DNA of 47,874 nucleotides. It comes from Mycobacterium sp. Its GTDB lineage: Bacteria > Actinomycetota > Actinomycetes > Mycobacteriales > Mycobacteriaceae. How positions within the stretch are numbered: the first letter of the stretch is position 1; each line of letters opens with the position of its first letter. Both the position numbers and the translations under genes were made by a program. This document shows positions 39,201-47,768 of the stretch, piece by piece. The notes below the pieces were generated by a model. The model searched no databases. It was given only the letters and a program-made list of their open reading frames with translations, and was not told where the DNA came from. The stretch is taken from the NCBI RefSeq assembly GCF_025933915.1, contig NZ_JAICZA010000017.1:1-47874 (forward strand), in the 5' to 3' direction.

Positions 39201-40238
39201 TTACAAGCTGGCGTTGAGCCCCTTGAGGGGCATCTGCAGATCGCCGAGCAATTCCAGGTCGGATTCGGCCGAACGACCCAGCGTGGTCAGGTAGTTGCCG
39301 ACGATCACGGCGTTGATGCCGCCCAGTATTCCCTTCTTGGCGCCCAGGTCGCCCAGCGTGAGCTCGCGGCCGCCGGCGAAGCGCAACATGACGCGTGGCA
39401 GCGCCAGCCGGAACGCGGCCACCGCGTTGAGCGCCTCGCTGGCCGGTAGCACGTCGCGATCACCGAACGGGGTGCCCGGCCGCGGGTTGAGGAAGTTCAG
39501 CGGCACCTCATCGGGGGCGAGCTCGGCGAGTTCGGCGGCGAATTCCGCGCGCTGCTCCAGCGTCTCACCCATGCCGAGGATCCCGCCGCAGCACATTTCC
39601 ATGCCGGCATCGCGCACCATCGACAACGTCTGCCAGCGCTCTTCCCAGGTGTGGGTGGTGACGACGTTGGCGAAATACGAGCGCGCGGTCTCGAGGTTGT
39701 GGTTGTAGCGGTGCACACCCATGGCCGAGAGCTGTTCCACCTGCTCGGCCGTCAGCATCCCCAGCGAGCAGGCGATGTTGATGTCGATTTCGTTGCGGAT
39801 CGCCTCGATACCGGCGGCGACCTGGGCCATCAACCGCTCGTCGGGCCCGCGTACGGCGGCGACGATGCAGAACTCGGTGGCACCGGACTTGGCGGTCTGT
39901 TTGGCCGCCTCGACCAGGCTGGGGATGTCCAGCCGGGCGCTGCGCACCGGCGAGTCGAACAGCGCCGACTGGGCGCAGAAATGACAGTCCTCCACGCAGC
40001 CACCGGTTTTGAGGCTGATGATGCCCTCGACCTCGACCTCGGGGCCGCACCAGCGCATCCGCACCTCATGGGCCAGCGCCAGCAGTTCGTCGAGCCGGTC
40101 CTCGGGCAACTGGAGCACCCGCAGCACCTGGTCGCGGCTCAATCCCTGGCCGTCCTCGAGCACCTGTTGCCGGGCTTCCGCCAAGATGTCCTTGTCGCTG
40201 CCGGTGTCGGCCGCCGGTCGAGTTGCCGCTTGAGTCAC
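39201..40238 (-). CDS. bioB: Biotin synthase
   Basis: 345 residues; a radical SAM enzyme that inserts sulfur into dethiobiotin. The radical cluster motif CxxxCxxC is Cys81, Cys85 and Cys88 in [12 protein letters not shown], and the second cluster and barrel residues follow ([32 protein letters not shown]). GTG 40238 is preceded by AAGGGAG at 6 nt, and begins VTQAATRP as in other mycobacteria; the frame is open to 40373 without support. Dethiobiotin comes from bioD further right. Confidence 0.97.
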   Translation of the reverse strand: MTQAATRPAADTGSDKDILAEARQQVLEDGQGLSRDQVLRVLQLPEDRLDELLALAHEVRMRWCGPEVEVEGIISLKTGGCVEDCHFCAQSALFDSPVRSARLDIPSLVEAAKQTAKSGATEFCIVAAVRGPDERLMAQVAAGIEAIRNEIDINIACSLGMLTAEQVEQLSAMGVHRYNHNLETARSYFANVVTTHTWEERWQTLSMVRDAGMEMCCGGILGMGETLEQRAEFAAELAELAPDEVPLNFLNPRPGTPFGDRDVLPASEALNAVAAFRLALPRVMLRFAGGRELTLGDLGAKKGILGGINAVIVGNYLTTLGRSAESDLELLGDLQMPLKGLNASL

Positions 40239-40371
40239 CAGGTACTCCCTTGCCTCTTTCTCGTGCCCGCGCGCGGGGACGCATCTGCCCCGTGATGGTG
40301 CAGCCTGAATGAAAAGGTGTTCAAAGTAGGGTAACGGCCGAAGAACTCGGCCTACCCCTGGGTATACGACC

Positions 40372-40563
40372 ATGGTGACTCCGCACGTCGAATACCTGGC
40401 GCACCACTACCTGCTGCTGGCGGCGCCGGCATTCCTGCCTGCGGTGATCGTCGTCGCCGTGGTCTTGTACGTCGCCCTGCGCGACCGTCGGGCAGGGCGG
40501 GACGCCACGGTCGCCACCGAAGACGCTCCCAAACCCGACCCGCCGGGCAAAGAGCGTGATTGA
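40372..40563 (+). CDS. Small single-pass membrane protein, hypothetical
   Basis: 63 residues with one hydrophobic segment (about 14-36, [21 protein letters not shown]) followed by a basic and then acidic tail. This is type I or III topology with a cytoplasmic tail. There is no Shine-Dalgarno, but TATACG precedes ATG 40372 by 4 nt, so translation from a leaderless message is possible. It is divergent from bioB and stands before the membrane-protein trio. I do not recognise a family. Confidence 0.55.
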   Translation: MVTPHVEYLAHHYLLLAAPAFLPAVIVVAVVLYVALRDRRAGRDATVATEDAPKPDPPGKERD

Positions 40564-40606
40564 CGCGGGCCGGATCGGGGCATTAAACAATCAATCACGA
40601 ACCTAC

Positions 40607-40612
40607 TTGACA
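40607..40612 (+). promoter_or_regulatory. Putative -35 box (TTGACA) upstream of the membrane-protein trio
   Basis: A consensus TTGACA lies in an AT-rich gap, with a weak -10 (TCAATC) 17 nt on at 40630-40635. It would give a leader of about 35-40 nt before ATG 40677. A second TTGACT follows at 40624. Confidence 0.35.
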
Positions 40613-40676
40613 GTAATAAGCGGTTGACTTCAATCGGATCCTCCGGGGCGGCCCGGCACGGTTGGGAGGCACGACG

Positions 40677-42509
40677 ATGCGGTCGAATGAACTGACGATT
40701 GTTGCTGAGGCACCGGCACGCGGTGCGGGGTTGGACCAGGTGATCGGGCTCTCGATCGCCGCGGTGGTGATCACGCTGCTGATGCTGTGGGTCGGATACG
40801 CCCACCGCACGCACCGCATCGGATGGTTGACCCGGGTCGCGGACAAGGTGGGTGAGAAGTTCCACCGGCCCGGCTGGGTGGCCCTGCCGGTTCTGGTGTT
40901 CACCACGTCGATCATCTGCGCGCTGTTCGGGTTCATCTGGGACGTGAGCTGGCATATCGGCAACGGCCGCGACCCCGGCCCGTTGGCCAACCCCGCGCAC
41001 TACTTCATCATCATCGGACTGTTCGGAATCTTCCTAGGGGGGATGACCGCGGTCGTGCTGCCGTTCGACAAGCCCGGCCCGGCGGCGGTGCGCATCACGC
41101 GCAATTGGCACGCGCCGGTCGGCGGTGTGCTGATGGCCGGCTGCGGGCTGTACGCGATGATCGGGTTTCCCCTCGACGACGTCTGGCACCGCATCTTCGG
41201 TCAGGATGTAACACTTTGGGGCCCAACGCATTTGATGATGATCGGCGGCGCCTGCTTTTCTCTGTTCGCGGTGCTGATGCTGGAGCGCGAGGGCGAGGCC
41301 GACGAAGGCGAGGAGGTCTACCACGGCGTCTTCATCACCTTCCTGCGCTACCTGTCCTTCGGCGGCATGTTCATCGGCTTGTCGGTCTATCAGATCGAAT
41401 ACGACTTCGGCGTCGAGCAATTCCGCCTCGTCCTGCAGCCGATGATGATCGCCGCCGCGGCGGCGCTGGCGGCTGTCGCCGCCCGCATCACCATGGGCCG
41501 GGGAGCCGCCCTCATCGCGGCCGTCTTCGCCATCGCCCTGCGTGGTGGTGTCGCCGTGCTGGTCGGGCCGGTCCTGGGGGCTCCGATCAACTGGTTCCCG
41601 CTGTATCTCGGCCCCGCGCTCGCGGTCGAGTTGATCGCGCTGACTCCGCTTCTCAAGCGCCCCATCGCTTTTGGCGCCGCCGCAGGCCTCGGTGTGGGCA
41701 CCGTCGGGTTGTGGCTGGAGTCGCTGTGGATCGCGGCGGTGTATCACTACCCGTGGCCTCTCGGCATGTGGGGCGAGGCCCTGGCCATGGCGGTGCCGGT
41801 CGCGGTGCTGATGGGGATGTGTGGCGCGCTGTTCGGCATGGTGCTCACCGGGCAGCGGCTCCCGGGCCGCGCCATCGGTATCTCGGTGGTGGTGGTCACC
41901 GTGATGGTGATCGGCGGGGCGGTGGCCAACGGGTTGCATATCGTTGTGCCGCGCCAGAACAATGCCGCCATCACGCTGACCGATCTGCCCAGCGCACCCG
42001 GGCATCGCATGGTGTCGGCCGACATCCAATTCGCACCGGCCGACATGGTCAGCCAACATCCGGAGTGGGTGACCATCCTGTCCTGGCAGGGCCGGATGGA
42101 AAACGATCGCGGCCTACAGATCGACGAGCTCGAGAAGGTCGGCCCCGGGCATTACCGGTCGACGCGGCCGCTTCCCGTGTGGGGTTCGTGGAAGACCCTG
42201 TTGCGGGTTCAGGACGGCTACACGATGACCGCGGTGCCGATCTACGAACCGGCCGACGAGGCCATTCCGGCACCCGAGGTTCCGGCGTTGCCGGCGATGA
42301 ACCGGCCATTCGTGCAGGAGATCACCATCCTGCAGCGCGAACGCGACCAGAATGCCCCAGGCTGGTTGTTCACCGCCGGCTCGATCGTGGTGCTGTTCCT
42401 GACGTTGACGGTGATCGCCGGCCTGACGTGGGGCGCGGGCCGGCTGGGCAATGCCGTCACCGAACCGGAACCCGTCGAGGACAAGCAGCGGATCCCCCGG
42501 GCGGCGTAG
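40677..42509 (+). CDS. Polytopic membrane protein with a C-terminal YtkA/FixH-like domain, uncharacterised
   Basis: 610 residues. About twelve helices fill residues 22-420, then a soluble domain (421-562) and a last helix (564-586). The helical part is rich in Trp-His/Asp pairs facing loops: D89 and H93 (WDVSWH), H108 (NPAHY), H145 (NWH), D167/D168 and H171 (DDVWH), H185 (GPTHL), H357. Their pattern suggests metal or haem ligands. The soluble domain holds GPGHYRSTRPLPVWGSWKTLLRV, which resembles the beta-sandwich end of YtkA/FixH-type proteins linked to copper. GGGAGG lies 7 nt before ATG 40677. It is followed after 5 nt by a cupredoxin-like lipoprotein. I do not recognise the family; copper handling is my inference. 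Confidence 0.75.
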   Translation: MRSNELTIVAEAPARGAGLDQVIGLSIAAVVITLLMLWVGYAHRTHRIGWLTRVADKVGEKFHRPGWVALPVLVFTTSIICALFGFIWDVSWHIGNGRDPGPLANPAHYFIIIGLFGIFLGGMTAVVLPFDKPGPAAVRITRNWHAPVGGVLMAGCGLYAMIGFPLDDVWHRIFGQDVTLWGPTHLMMIGGACFSLFAVLMLEREGEADEGEEVYHGVFITFLRYLSFGGMFIGLSVYQIEYDFGVEQFRLVLQPMMIAAAAALAAVAARITMGRGAALIAAVFAIALRGGVAVLVGPVLGAPINWFPLYLGPALAVELIALTPLLKRPIAFGAAAGLGVGTVGLWLESLWIAAVYHYPWPLGMWGEALAMAVPVAVLMGMCGALFGMVLTGQRLPGRAIGISVVVVTVMVIGGAVANGLHIVVPRQNNAAITLTDLPSAPGHRMVSADIQFAPADMVSQHPEWVTILSWQGRMENDRGLQIDELEKVGPGHYRSTRPLPVWGSWKTLLRVQDGYTMTAVPIYEPADEAIPAPEVPALPAMNRPFVQEITILQRERDQNAPGWLFTAGSIVVLFLTLTVIAGLTWGAGRLGNAVTEPEPVEDKQRIPRAA

Positions 42510-42514
42510 CACAA

Positions 42515-42877
42515 ATGACGATTCGCGGCACGCTCATCACGGCGTGGGTGGCGGTGCTGACCTGCGGCCTGGTCGCCTGCGGCGGCTCTGCAAGCAAGTC
42601 CCCGGCGGCACCCCTGGTGGTCGACGTGACCATCGCCAACGGGCAGGTGACCCCGACCAACGCCATGCTGCAGGCCAACGTGCACCAGCAGATCACCCTG
42701 CACGTGACCAGCGATGCCACCGACGAGCTGCACGTGCATTCGACGCCCGATCACAAGTTCCAGGTGGCGGCGGCGCCCAACCAGACGTTTGAGTTCGCCG
42801 TCACGGTGCCCGGCAACGTCGCGGTCGAACTGCACCATCTGGATCGCACGATCGCCACCATCCAAGTGCGGCCGTGA
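42515..42877 (+). CDS. Cupredoxin-like lipoprotein, uncharacterised
   Basis: A 120-residue lipoprotein: signal peptide ending in lipobox LVAC with Cys22, then a beta-rich domain of about 95 residues (VVDVTIANGQVTPTN, ITLHVTSDATDELHVHS, FAVTVPGNVAVELHHL). This resembles the Cupredoxin_1 fold, where ELHVHSTPDHKF offers His residues for metal. Classical blue-copper Cys and Met ligands are not obvious. ATG 42515 follows the previous stop after 5 nt; no strong Shine-Dalgarno. The stop overlaps the next start as GTGA, so all three genes are one unit. Confidence 0.8.
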   Translation: MTIRGTLITAWVAVLTCGLVACGGSASKSPAAPLVVDVTIANGQVTPTNAMLQANVHQQITLHVTSDATDELHVHSTPDHKFQVAAAPNQTFEFAVTVPGNVAVELHHLDRTIATIQVRP

Positions 42878-44238
42878 CCTCCGCCCATGCGGCGGTGGTG
42901 CTCGCGCATGGTCTCGGCGGATCGGGCGATCTTCCGGTGCCCTACGCCTACGCGATGGTCGGGGCGGCATGGGCGCTGACGTTCACTTTTGCCCTGGTCG
43001 CGTTCGCGTGGCGTCGGCCCCGGTTCGATCCGCTCAAGCCGGGCCGGCCGTTGCCGGCGGCGCTGACGACGTTCGTCGACGCCCGGGTGACCCGCCGGAC
43101 CGCCGCGGCGGTGGCGCTGGCGTTCGCGGCATGGGCGGTGGCGGCCGGGGTATGGGGTCCCGATTCGGAGTCCAACGCGCTGCTCGGCGCGTTCTATGTG
43201 CTGCTGTGGGTCGGGTTGGTGGCGCTGTCGCTGGCCGTCGGGCCGGTGTGGCGGGTGATTTCGCCGATGCGCACGGTGTATCTGCTGCTGCGGCGCGTCA
43301 CCCCGGAGCGGCTCGGCCGGCCGCGGCTGTCCTACCCGGAAGGCTGGGGCTACCGGCCCGCGGCGCTGGGGCTGTTCGCCTTCGTGTGGATGGAGCTGGC
43401 CAGCCCGAACCCGGGGTCTTTGCCCTGGGTCAGGGCGTGGGTGGGCGGCTACGCGCTGCTGATGCTGGGCGGGGCGTGGCTGTGCGGGCAGCGCTGGCTG
43501 GCGCGCGCCGACCCGTTCGCCGTGTACAGCATGGCCGTCTCCCGGCTGTCGCCGTTTCGCCGCAATCGGGAGACCGGAAGGATCGTCGTCGGGAACCCGC
43601 TCGACCATCTGCCGTCGCTGCCGGTGCGCCCGGGCGTCGTCGTGCTGCTGGCGGTGCTGCTCGGGTCCACGGCGTTCGACAGCTTCTCGGCGTCGCCGAC
43701 CTGGCGCGGCTTCGCCGATCGGCTCACGCGGGACTTCGGCGCGTCCCCCGCCGTGGCGTCGTCGGCGTTGCGCACCATCGGGCTGATCGTGTTCATATGC
43801 GTTGTGGCGGTGACGTTTTCGTTGGCCGCGCGTGCCACCGGCGGGGTCAGCCGCGGGCGCCGCCGCGAGTTGCCCGGCGAGATGGCGCATTCGCTGATCC
43901 CGATCGTGGTGGGCTACATCTTCGCGCACTACCTGTCCTACCTGGTGGAGCGCGGACAGCAGGCGATGTTCGCGCTGGCCGACCCGTTCGGCCGCGGCTG
44001 GAACCCGTTCGGCCTGGCGCATTTGCACGTGGCCTACGTCTTGTCCATGCATCCGCCGGTGCTGGCCGCCGTCAAGGTGACCTGCGTGGTCACCGGGCAC
44101 ATCGTCGCGGTGATCGCCGCCCACGACAAGGCCTTGCGGCTGCTTCCCGCCGGCCATCAGCTCACCGGGCAGCTGAGCATGATGTTGGTGATGGTCGGCT
44201 ACACCTTCACCGGTTTGTATCTGCTCTTCGGTGGCTAG
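42874..44238 (+). CDS. Polytopic membrane protein, third member of the trio, uncharacterised
   Basis: 454 residues with about ten helices. His residues occur near helix ends: H4, H11, IFAHYLSYL, LAHLHVAYVLSMHPP, TGHIVAVIAAHDK. A long central loop (SRLSPFRRNRETGRIVVGNPLDHLPSLP) is cytoplasmic by the positive-inside rule. I know no family name. The GTG start overlaps the lipoprotein stop. His-rich outer ends, together with the partners, suggest a membrane complex binding a metal or oxidised cofactor. The stop is 75 nt from the convergent methyltransferase-like gene. Confidence 0.75.
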   Translation: MTSAHAAVVLAHGLGGSGDLPVPYAYAMVGAAWALTFTFALVAFAWRRPRFDPLKPGRPLPAALTTFVDARVTRRTAAAVALAFAAWAVAAGVWGPDSESNALLGAFYVLLWVGLVALSLAVGPVWRVISPMRTVYLLLRRVTPERLGRPRLSYPEGWGYRPAALGLFAFVWMELASPNPGSLPWVRAWVGGYALLMLGGAWLCGQRWLARADPFAVYSMAVSRLSPFRRNRETGRIVVGNPLDHLPSLPVRPGVVVLLAVLLGSTAFDSFSASPTWRGFADRLTRDFGASPAVASSALRTIGLIVFICVVAVTFSLAARATGGVSRGRRRELPGEMAHSLIPIVVGYIFAHYLSYLVERGQQAMFALADPFGRGWNPFGLAHLHVAYVLSMHPPVLAAVKVTCVVTGHIVAVIAAHDKALRLLPAGHQLTGQLSMMLVMVGYTFTGLYLLFGG

Positions 44239-44313
44239 GCGTGCGCCCCCGGGCGATGCGGGAGCGCGACCAAGGCTGATGTCCCGGTGGGGCATCGAAT
44301 CCAGAGGGCGATG

Positions 44314-44820
44314 TCATGTTGGGTCGGGCGTCCATGGGCGCAGTCGGGGGAACCACGCGGGCACCGCCTGCCGATAGCTCTGGTATTCGGTCCCGAATTG
44401 GCGCCGCAGCGTAGGTTCTTCGTACCAGCGCACGAACGAGGCCGTCGCCGCCCACATGATCGCGGCGTAGATGAGGGTGCCGAGACTGCCGAACAGCAGG
44501 GCCTGGCCGACGATGGCCACCAGCAGCCCGACGTACATCGGATTGCGGACATACCGGTTGAATCCACTGACGACGAGTCGTCGAGGCGCAGCGACGGGTA
44601 GGGGCGTGCCACCCGCCTTGGCGAACTCGGCGAACGCCGACACCACCGGCACCAGGCCCACACAGATCAGCAGCACCCCGATGATTTGGGCGATCACCCA
44701 ATGCGGGAGCGGCTGGCGGGATTGCCAGCCGGTGATCAGCCAGGGGATCAGTCCGGCGAAAGTCCCCGGAGCGACGAGAAAAAACGCCGCACTGCCTAGC
44801 GCCGCAGTCGTTGTACGCAT
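44314..44820 (-). CDS. Isoprenylcysteine carboxyl methyltransferase-like membrane protein
   Basis: 168 residues with about four helices and the ICMT/PEMT-type C-terminal part: VSGFNRYVRNPMYVGLL and YEEPTLRRQFGTEYQSYRQAVPAWFPRL, which bind S-adenosylmethionine and lipid substrate in relatives. In bacteria the substrate is usually unknown. ATG 44820 has AAGGAG 6 nt upstream; the frame begins with GTG 44835, but that would place the ribosome site inside the gene. It neighbours a broken TetR gene that may once have controlled it. Confidence 0.85.
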   Translation of the reverse strand: MRTTTAALGSAAFFLVAPGTFAGLIPWLITGWQSRQPLPHWVIAQIIGVLLICVGLVPVVSAFAEFAKAGGTPLPVAAPRRLVVSGFNRYVRNPMYVGLLVAIVGQALLFGSLGTLIYAAIMWAATASFVRWYEEPTLRRQFGTEYQSYRQAVPAWFPRLRPWTPDPT

Positions 44821-44981
44821 CATGCTCTCCTTCACTCAGAGCCGTAAGCCGCGTTTTCCCAACGGTTTTCACGCCAGATACGGCGACGATGTCAAGCCGC
44901 AAGAAGTCGGGTGTCTTGATGCTTCCTGTACACGTCCAGGCTAACGACGCGAACCGAGATAAGTCAACGACTGTAGAGTTT

Positions 44982-45249
44982 CTGAGTACGCCTCCGATAG
45001 GACGACCTCCCGGAAACCCTGACGCCGAAGCGGGATCGCGGCCACCGCGCGCCGCCTATTCGCCGACGCCGGCTACGACAACACCTCGATCCGCGATATC
45101 GCGGGACCACGCATGATGGATTCGCCACGCTGGTAAGGCAATTCATCGCCGGGCGGCTCTTCTCGCAACTCACCACACGACTCACACCGATGATCCCCGC
45201 CCGCCTGCGCGAACCGTCCGGCATTGGCCAACGCAACCACTGCGGCTAG
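44982..45249 (+). pseudogene. Decayed TetR-family regulator
   Basis: Several frames give pieces of one TetR protein. The start TPPIGRPPGNPDAEA (44988-45032) is followed by a frameshift into IAATARRLFADAGYDNTSIRDIA (about 45037-45104), the helix-turn-helix. The middle of the protein is missing; after a second shift VRQFIAGRLFSQLTTRLTP (45121-45249) is the typical C-terminal helix region. The probable start codon reads CTG rather than ATG (44982). Thus it has a start change, a frameshift and a large internal deletion, and should be non-functional. It overlaps the stop of the ligase-like gene by a few bases. Confidence 0.75.
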
Positions 45250-45755
45250 CCGATCAGGTGCTCGACCTTCTTGCCGCCGTCCCAGCGGCGCAAACCCGCG
45301 AAGCTGCCCTCGATCTGCGCGGGCCGGCCGGCGACGCGCAACGCGCGCCCGAGTTGGGGGCCGCCGACGCGGCGGGCCATGGTGACGTGCGCGGTCCATT
45401 GACCGGGCAGGGTGTTGGGCATCGGGCCGGGCCTCAGATGCGGGGCGCACCGCCGGTGCACCTCGGCGTGCAGGGCCAACAGCTCGCCCGTCGGCACCAC
45501 GAGCCGCGCGAATACGGCGCTGCCACGGCCGAACAACACCGGCGCACCGATGAGGCAGCGCAGCGGTAGCTGCTCGCTCACCGGGCCCAGCAGCGCGTCG
45601 ACGTCGGCGGCGATGCCTTCGGCCACCGCCAGCGTCACGTGCGGCCGGCTGGCCGGTGCCTGGCTGGGAATTCCGGCCGCGGCCAACGCTTCCCAGATGG
45701 TCCGGACTGCCGCCTCGGTGTCGCGGTCGAAGATCAGCTCGATGGAGTGGACCAT
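45246..45755 (-). CDS. 2'-5' RNA ligase / cyclic phosphodiesterase family protein (Rv1571-like)
   Basis: 169 residues of the 2H phosphoesterase fold. Two catalytic HxT motifs are present: His39-Thr41 (RPHVTLAV) and His123-Thr125 (TAHVTMAR), in the usual spacing. Such enzymes open cyclic phosphates on RNA or nucleotides; the substrate here is unknown. ATG 45755 shares one base with the bioD stop (TGATG), so it is translated with the biotin genes. In M. tuberculosis the same gene follows bioD. Confidence 0.85.
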   Translation of the reverse strand: MVHSIELIFDRDTEAAVRTIWEALAAAGIPSQAPASRPHVTLAVAEGIAADVDALLGPVSEQLPLRCLIGAPVLFGRGSAVFARLVVPTGELLALHAEVHRRCAPHLRPGPMPNTLPGQWTAHVTMARRVGGPQLGRALRVAGRPAQIEGSFAGLRRWDGGKKVEHLIG

Positions 45756-46435
45756 CAGCCGACCAGCGCGTCGACCCAGTCGCGGTCGAAGGCGTTGACG
45801 CACAGCGCCGCGAAGTCGGCGGCGTTCATCGATGCCGCCCCCGCGGGCAGCGCGGCACGCACCGCGCCCAGCCGGGCCAGTGCGGACCGGTTGGACGTCT
45901 CCACCACCCCGGCCCGCTGGGGCCAGCTGCCGATCACCAGCCCGGCACACGAGATATTCTGCGCGGCAATCGATTCCAAGGTCAGCGCGGTGTGATTGAG
46001 GGTGCCCAACGCGGCGCTGACCACCACCAGCACAGCAGCGCCCAGCCCCGAGGCCAGATCGCGTGCGGTGAAACCGTTTTCGCCGAGTTCGACCAGCAGG
46101 CCCCCGGCGCCCTCGACCAGCGTCAGCCGTCCTGGCCGGTCCAACTCCGCGATGAGCGCCAGCAGCTGCTCGCGGGTGGGTAACGCCATCCCGGCCTGCT
46201 CGGCCGCGGCGACCGGAGCCAGCGGTTGCGGATACCGCGCGAACCCGGCCAGCTCCGTCGCCCCGGACAGCCGGGCCACCTCCGCAAGGTCGTCGTCGCC
46301 GGAGTCGGTGCCGGTCTGGACCGGTTTGCACACCGCCACGTCAATGCCGGCCTGGCGGGCGTGACAGGCCAGCGCCGCGGTGACGACCGTCTTCCCGACC
46401 CCGGTGTCGGTGCCGGTGACGACCAGAACCGTCAC
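45755..46435 (-). CDS. bioD: Dethiobiotin synthetase
   Basis: 226 residues; P-loop ligase that closes the ureido ring of dethiobiotin from diaminopelargonate, CO2 and ATP. The P-loop is GTDTGVGKT (8-16, Lys15), with CKPVQTGTD and [11 protein letters not shown] following. GTG 46435 lies 9 nt after the bioF stop. It belongs to bioA-bioF-bioD read leftward; BioB is 6 kb away across an accessory block. Confidence 0.96.
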   Translation of the reverse strand: MTVLVVTGTDTGVGKTVVTAALACHARQAGIDVAVCKPVQTGTDSGDDDLAEVARLSGATELAGFARYPQPLAPVAAAEQAGMALPTREQLLALIAELDRPGRLTLVEGAGGLLVELGENGFTARDLASGLGAAVLVVVSAALGTLNHTALTLESIAAQNISCAGLVIGSWPQRAGVVETSNRSALARLGAVRAALPAGAASMNAADFAALCVNAFDRDWVDALVG

Positions 46436-46444
46436 CGGTGCGCC

Positions 46445-47602
46445 CTACCCAAGCCCGGCAAGCACATCGGTCAGCACCCGGCGCGCGATGACCAGCTCGG
46501 CGTCGTCAAGCGACGCGCGCGCGGTCAGCCGCAGCCGTGAGGTGCCGGCGGGCACGGTCGGCGGCCGGAAGCATGCGACGCGCACACCGGCGTCCAGGCA
46601 GGCGGTCGCGGCCGCCATCGCCACGTCCGGGTCGCCCAGGATCACCGACACCACCGCGGACTGCGGCACCTCGAGCACGCCGCAGACCTCGGCCAGCGTG
46701 CCGGCATGGCGCAGCACGGCATCCGCCCGCCAGGGCTCGGCCCGCAGCACCCTCAGCGCGGCACGCGCCGCACCCACCGCCGCCGGGGCCAGGCCGGTGT
46801 CGAAGATGAACGTGCGTGCCGCGTCGATCAGATGGGCGCGCACCGCCGCCGGCCCCAACACCGCGCCGCCCTGGCTGCCCAGCGCCTTGGACAGCGTGGT
46901 CGTCATGACCACGTCCGGCGCGCCGGCCAGCCCCACCTCGTGCAGCAGCCCGCGCCCGCCGCCGCGCACTCCCAGGCCGTGCGCCTCGTCGACGATCAGC
47001 AGGGCGCGGTGCCGGCGGCACACCTCGTGCAATTCGCGCAAGGGCGCCAGCGCGCCGTCGGTGCTGAACACCGACTCGGTGATGACGACCGCGCGTTCCT
47101 CGTCGCGTGCCCGCAGCGCCGCCTCCACGGCGCCGATGTCGCGATGCGGCGTCACCGCCACCCGCGCCCGCGACAGCCGGCAGGCATCGACCAGCGAGGC
47201 GTGCGAATGCTCGTCGGAGACCAGCAGCGAACCCCGGCCGGACAGGCCGACGACGGCTCCCAGGTTGGCCGCGTATCCCGAGGAGAACAGCAATCCCGCG
47301 GCCGCACCGACGTAGTCGGCGAGCTCGGACTCGAATTCCTGGTGCAGTTCGGTGTCGCCGGTGACCAGGCGGGAGCCGGTCGCCCCGGCACCCCACATGC
47401 GCAGCGCGGCCACCCCACCGTCGATCACGTCGGGGTGTTGGGAGAGCCCCAGGTAGTCGTTGGATGCCAGGTCCAGCTCGGTGGCCACGGCGGGGCGCGG
47501 CCGCAGTGCGCGGCGCAGCCCGGCCTCGCGGCGCTGCCGCTCCACCGCCCCCAGCCAGGCCAGCGGGGAGACGTCGATCGGTGCCTGCGGGGAGGCGTTC
47601 AT
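46445..47602 (-). CDS. bioF: 8-amino-7-oxononanoate synthase
   Basis: 385 residues; PLP enzyme joining pimeloyl-ACP or -CoA with alanine. The lysine of TTTLSKALGSQGG binds PLP; VDEAHGLGVRG, LASNDYLGLS and DEHSHASLVD are family hallmarks. ATG 47602 is the first start. Between this and bioA lies a 55-bp tandem repeat. Length is normal. Confidence 0.96.
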   Translation of the reverse strand: MNASPQAPIDVSPLAWLGAVERQRREAGLRRALRPRPAVATELDLASNDYLGLSQHPDVIDGGVAALRMWGAGATGSRLVTGDTELHQEFESELADYVGAAAGLLFSSGYAANLGAVVGLSGRGSLLVSDEHSHASLVDACRLSRARVAVTPHRDIGAVEAALRARDEERAVVITESVFSTDGALAPLRELHEVCRRHRALLIVDEAHGLGVRGGGRGLLHEVGLAGAPDVVMTTTLSKALGSQGGAVLGPAAVRAHLIDAARTFIFDTGLAPAAVGAARAALRVLRAEPWRADAVLRHAGTLAEVCGVLEVPQSAVVSVILGDPDVAMAAATACLDAGVRVACFRPPTVPAGTSRLRLTARASLDDAELVIARRVLTDVLAGLG

Positions 47603-47615
47603 AGCGGTTCAGCCT

Positions 47616-47768
47616 AGTGGCGATCGCCAGCGCGGCGACGCCGGGCGCAGCGGGTCGCCACCATCAGACCAGTGGCGATCGCCAGCGCGGCGACGCCGGG
47701 CGCAGCGGGTCGCCACCATCAGACCAGTGGCGATCGCCAGCGCGGCGACGCCGGGCGCAGCGGGTCGT
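47616..47768. repeat. 55-bp tandem repeat, about 2.8 copies, between bioF and bioA
   Basis: Copies begin at 47616, 47671 and 47726 with AGTGGCGATCGCCAGCGCGG; the first two are identical in length and sequence, and the third is cut near 47768 by the bioA stop. The unit contains GCGATCGC, a palindrome. This is a typical mycobacterial VNTR locus size. It touches the bioA 3' end directly. Confidence 0.9.

Noticed and set aside
40301..40370. Possible BioQ-type operator upstream of bioB (TTGAACACC half site)
   Set aside because: Only one half-site was clear (TTGAACACC on the minus strand); symmetry was too poor to call an operator.
41105..42514. Upstream extension of the lipoprotein frame
   Set aside because: It runs inside the 610-residue membrane protein in another frame; the lipoprotein starts with its signal peptide at 42515.
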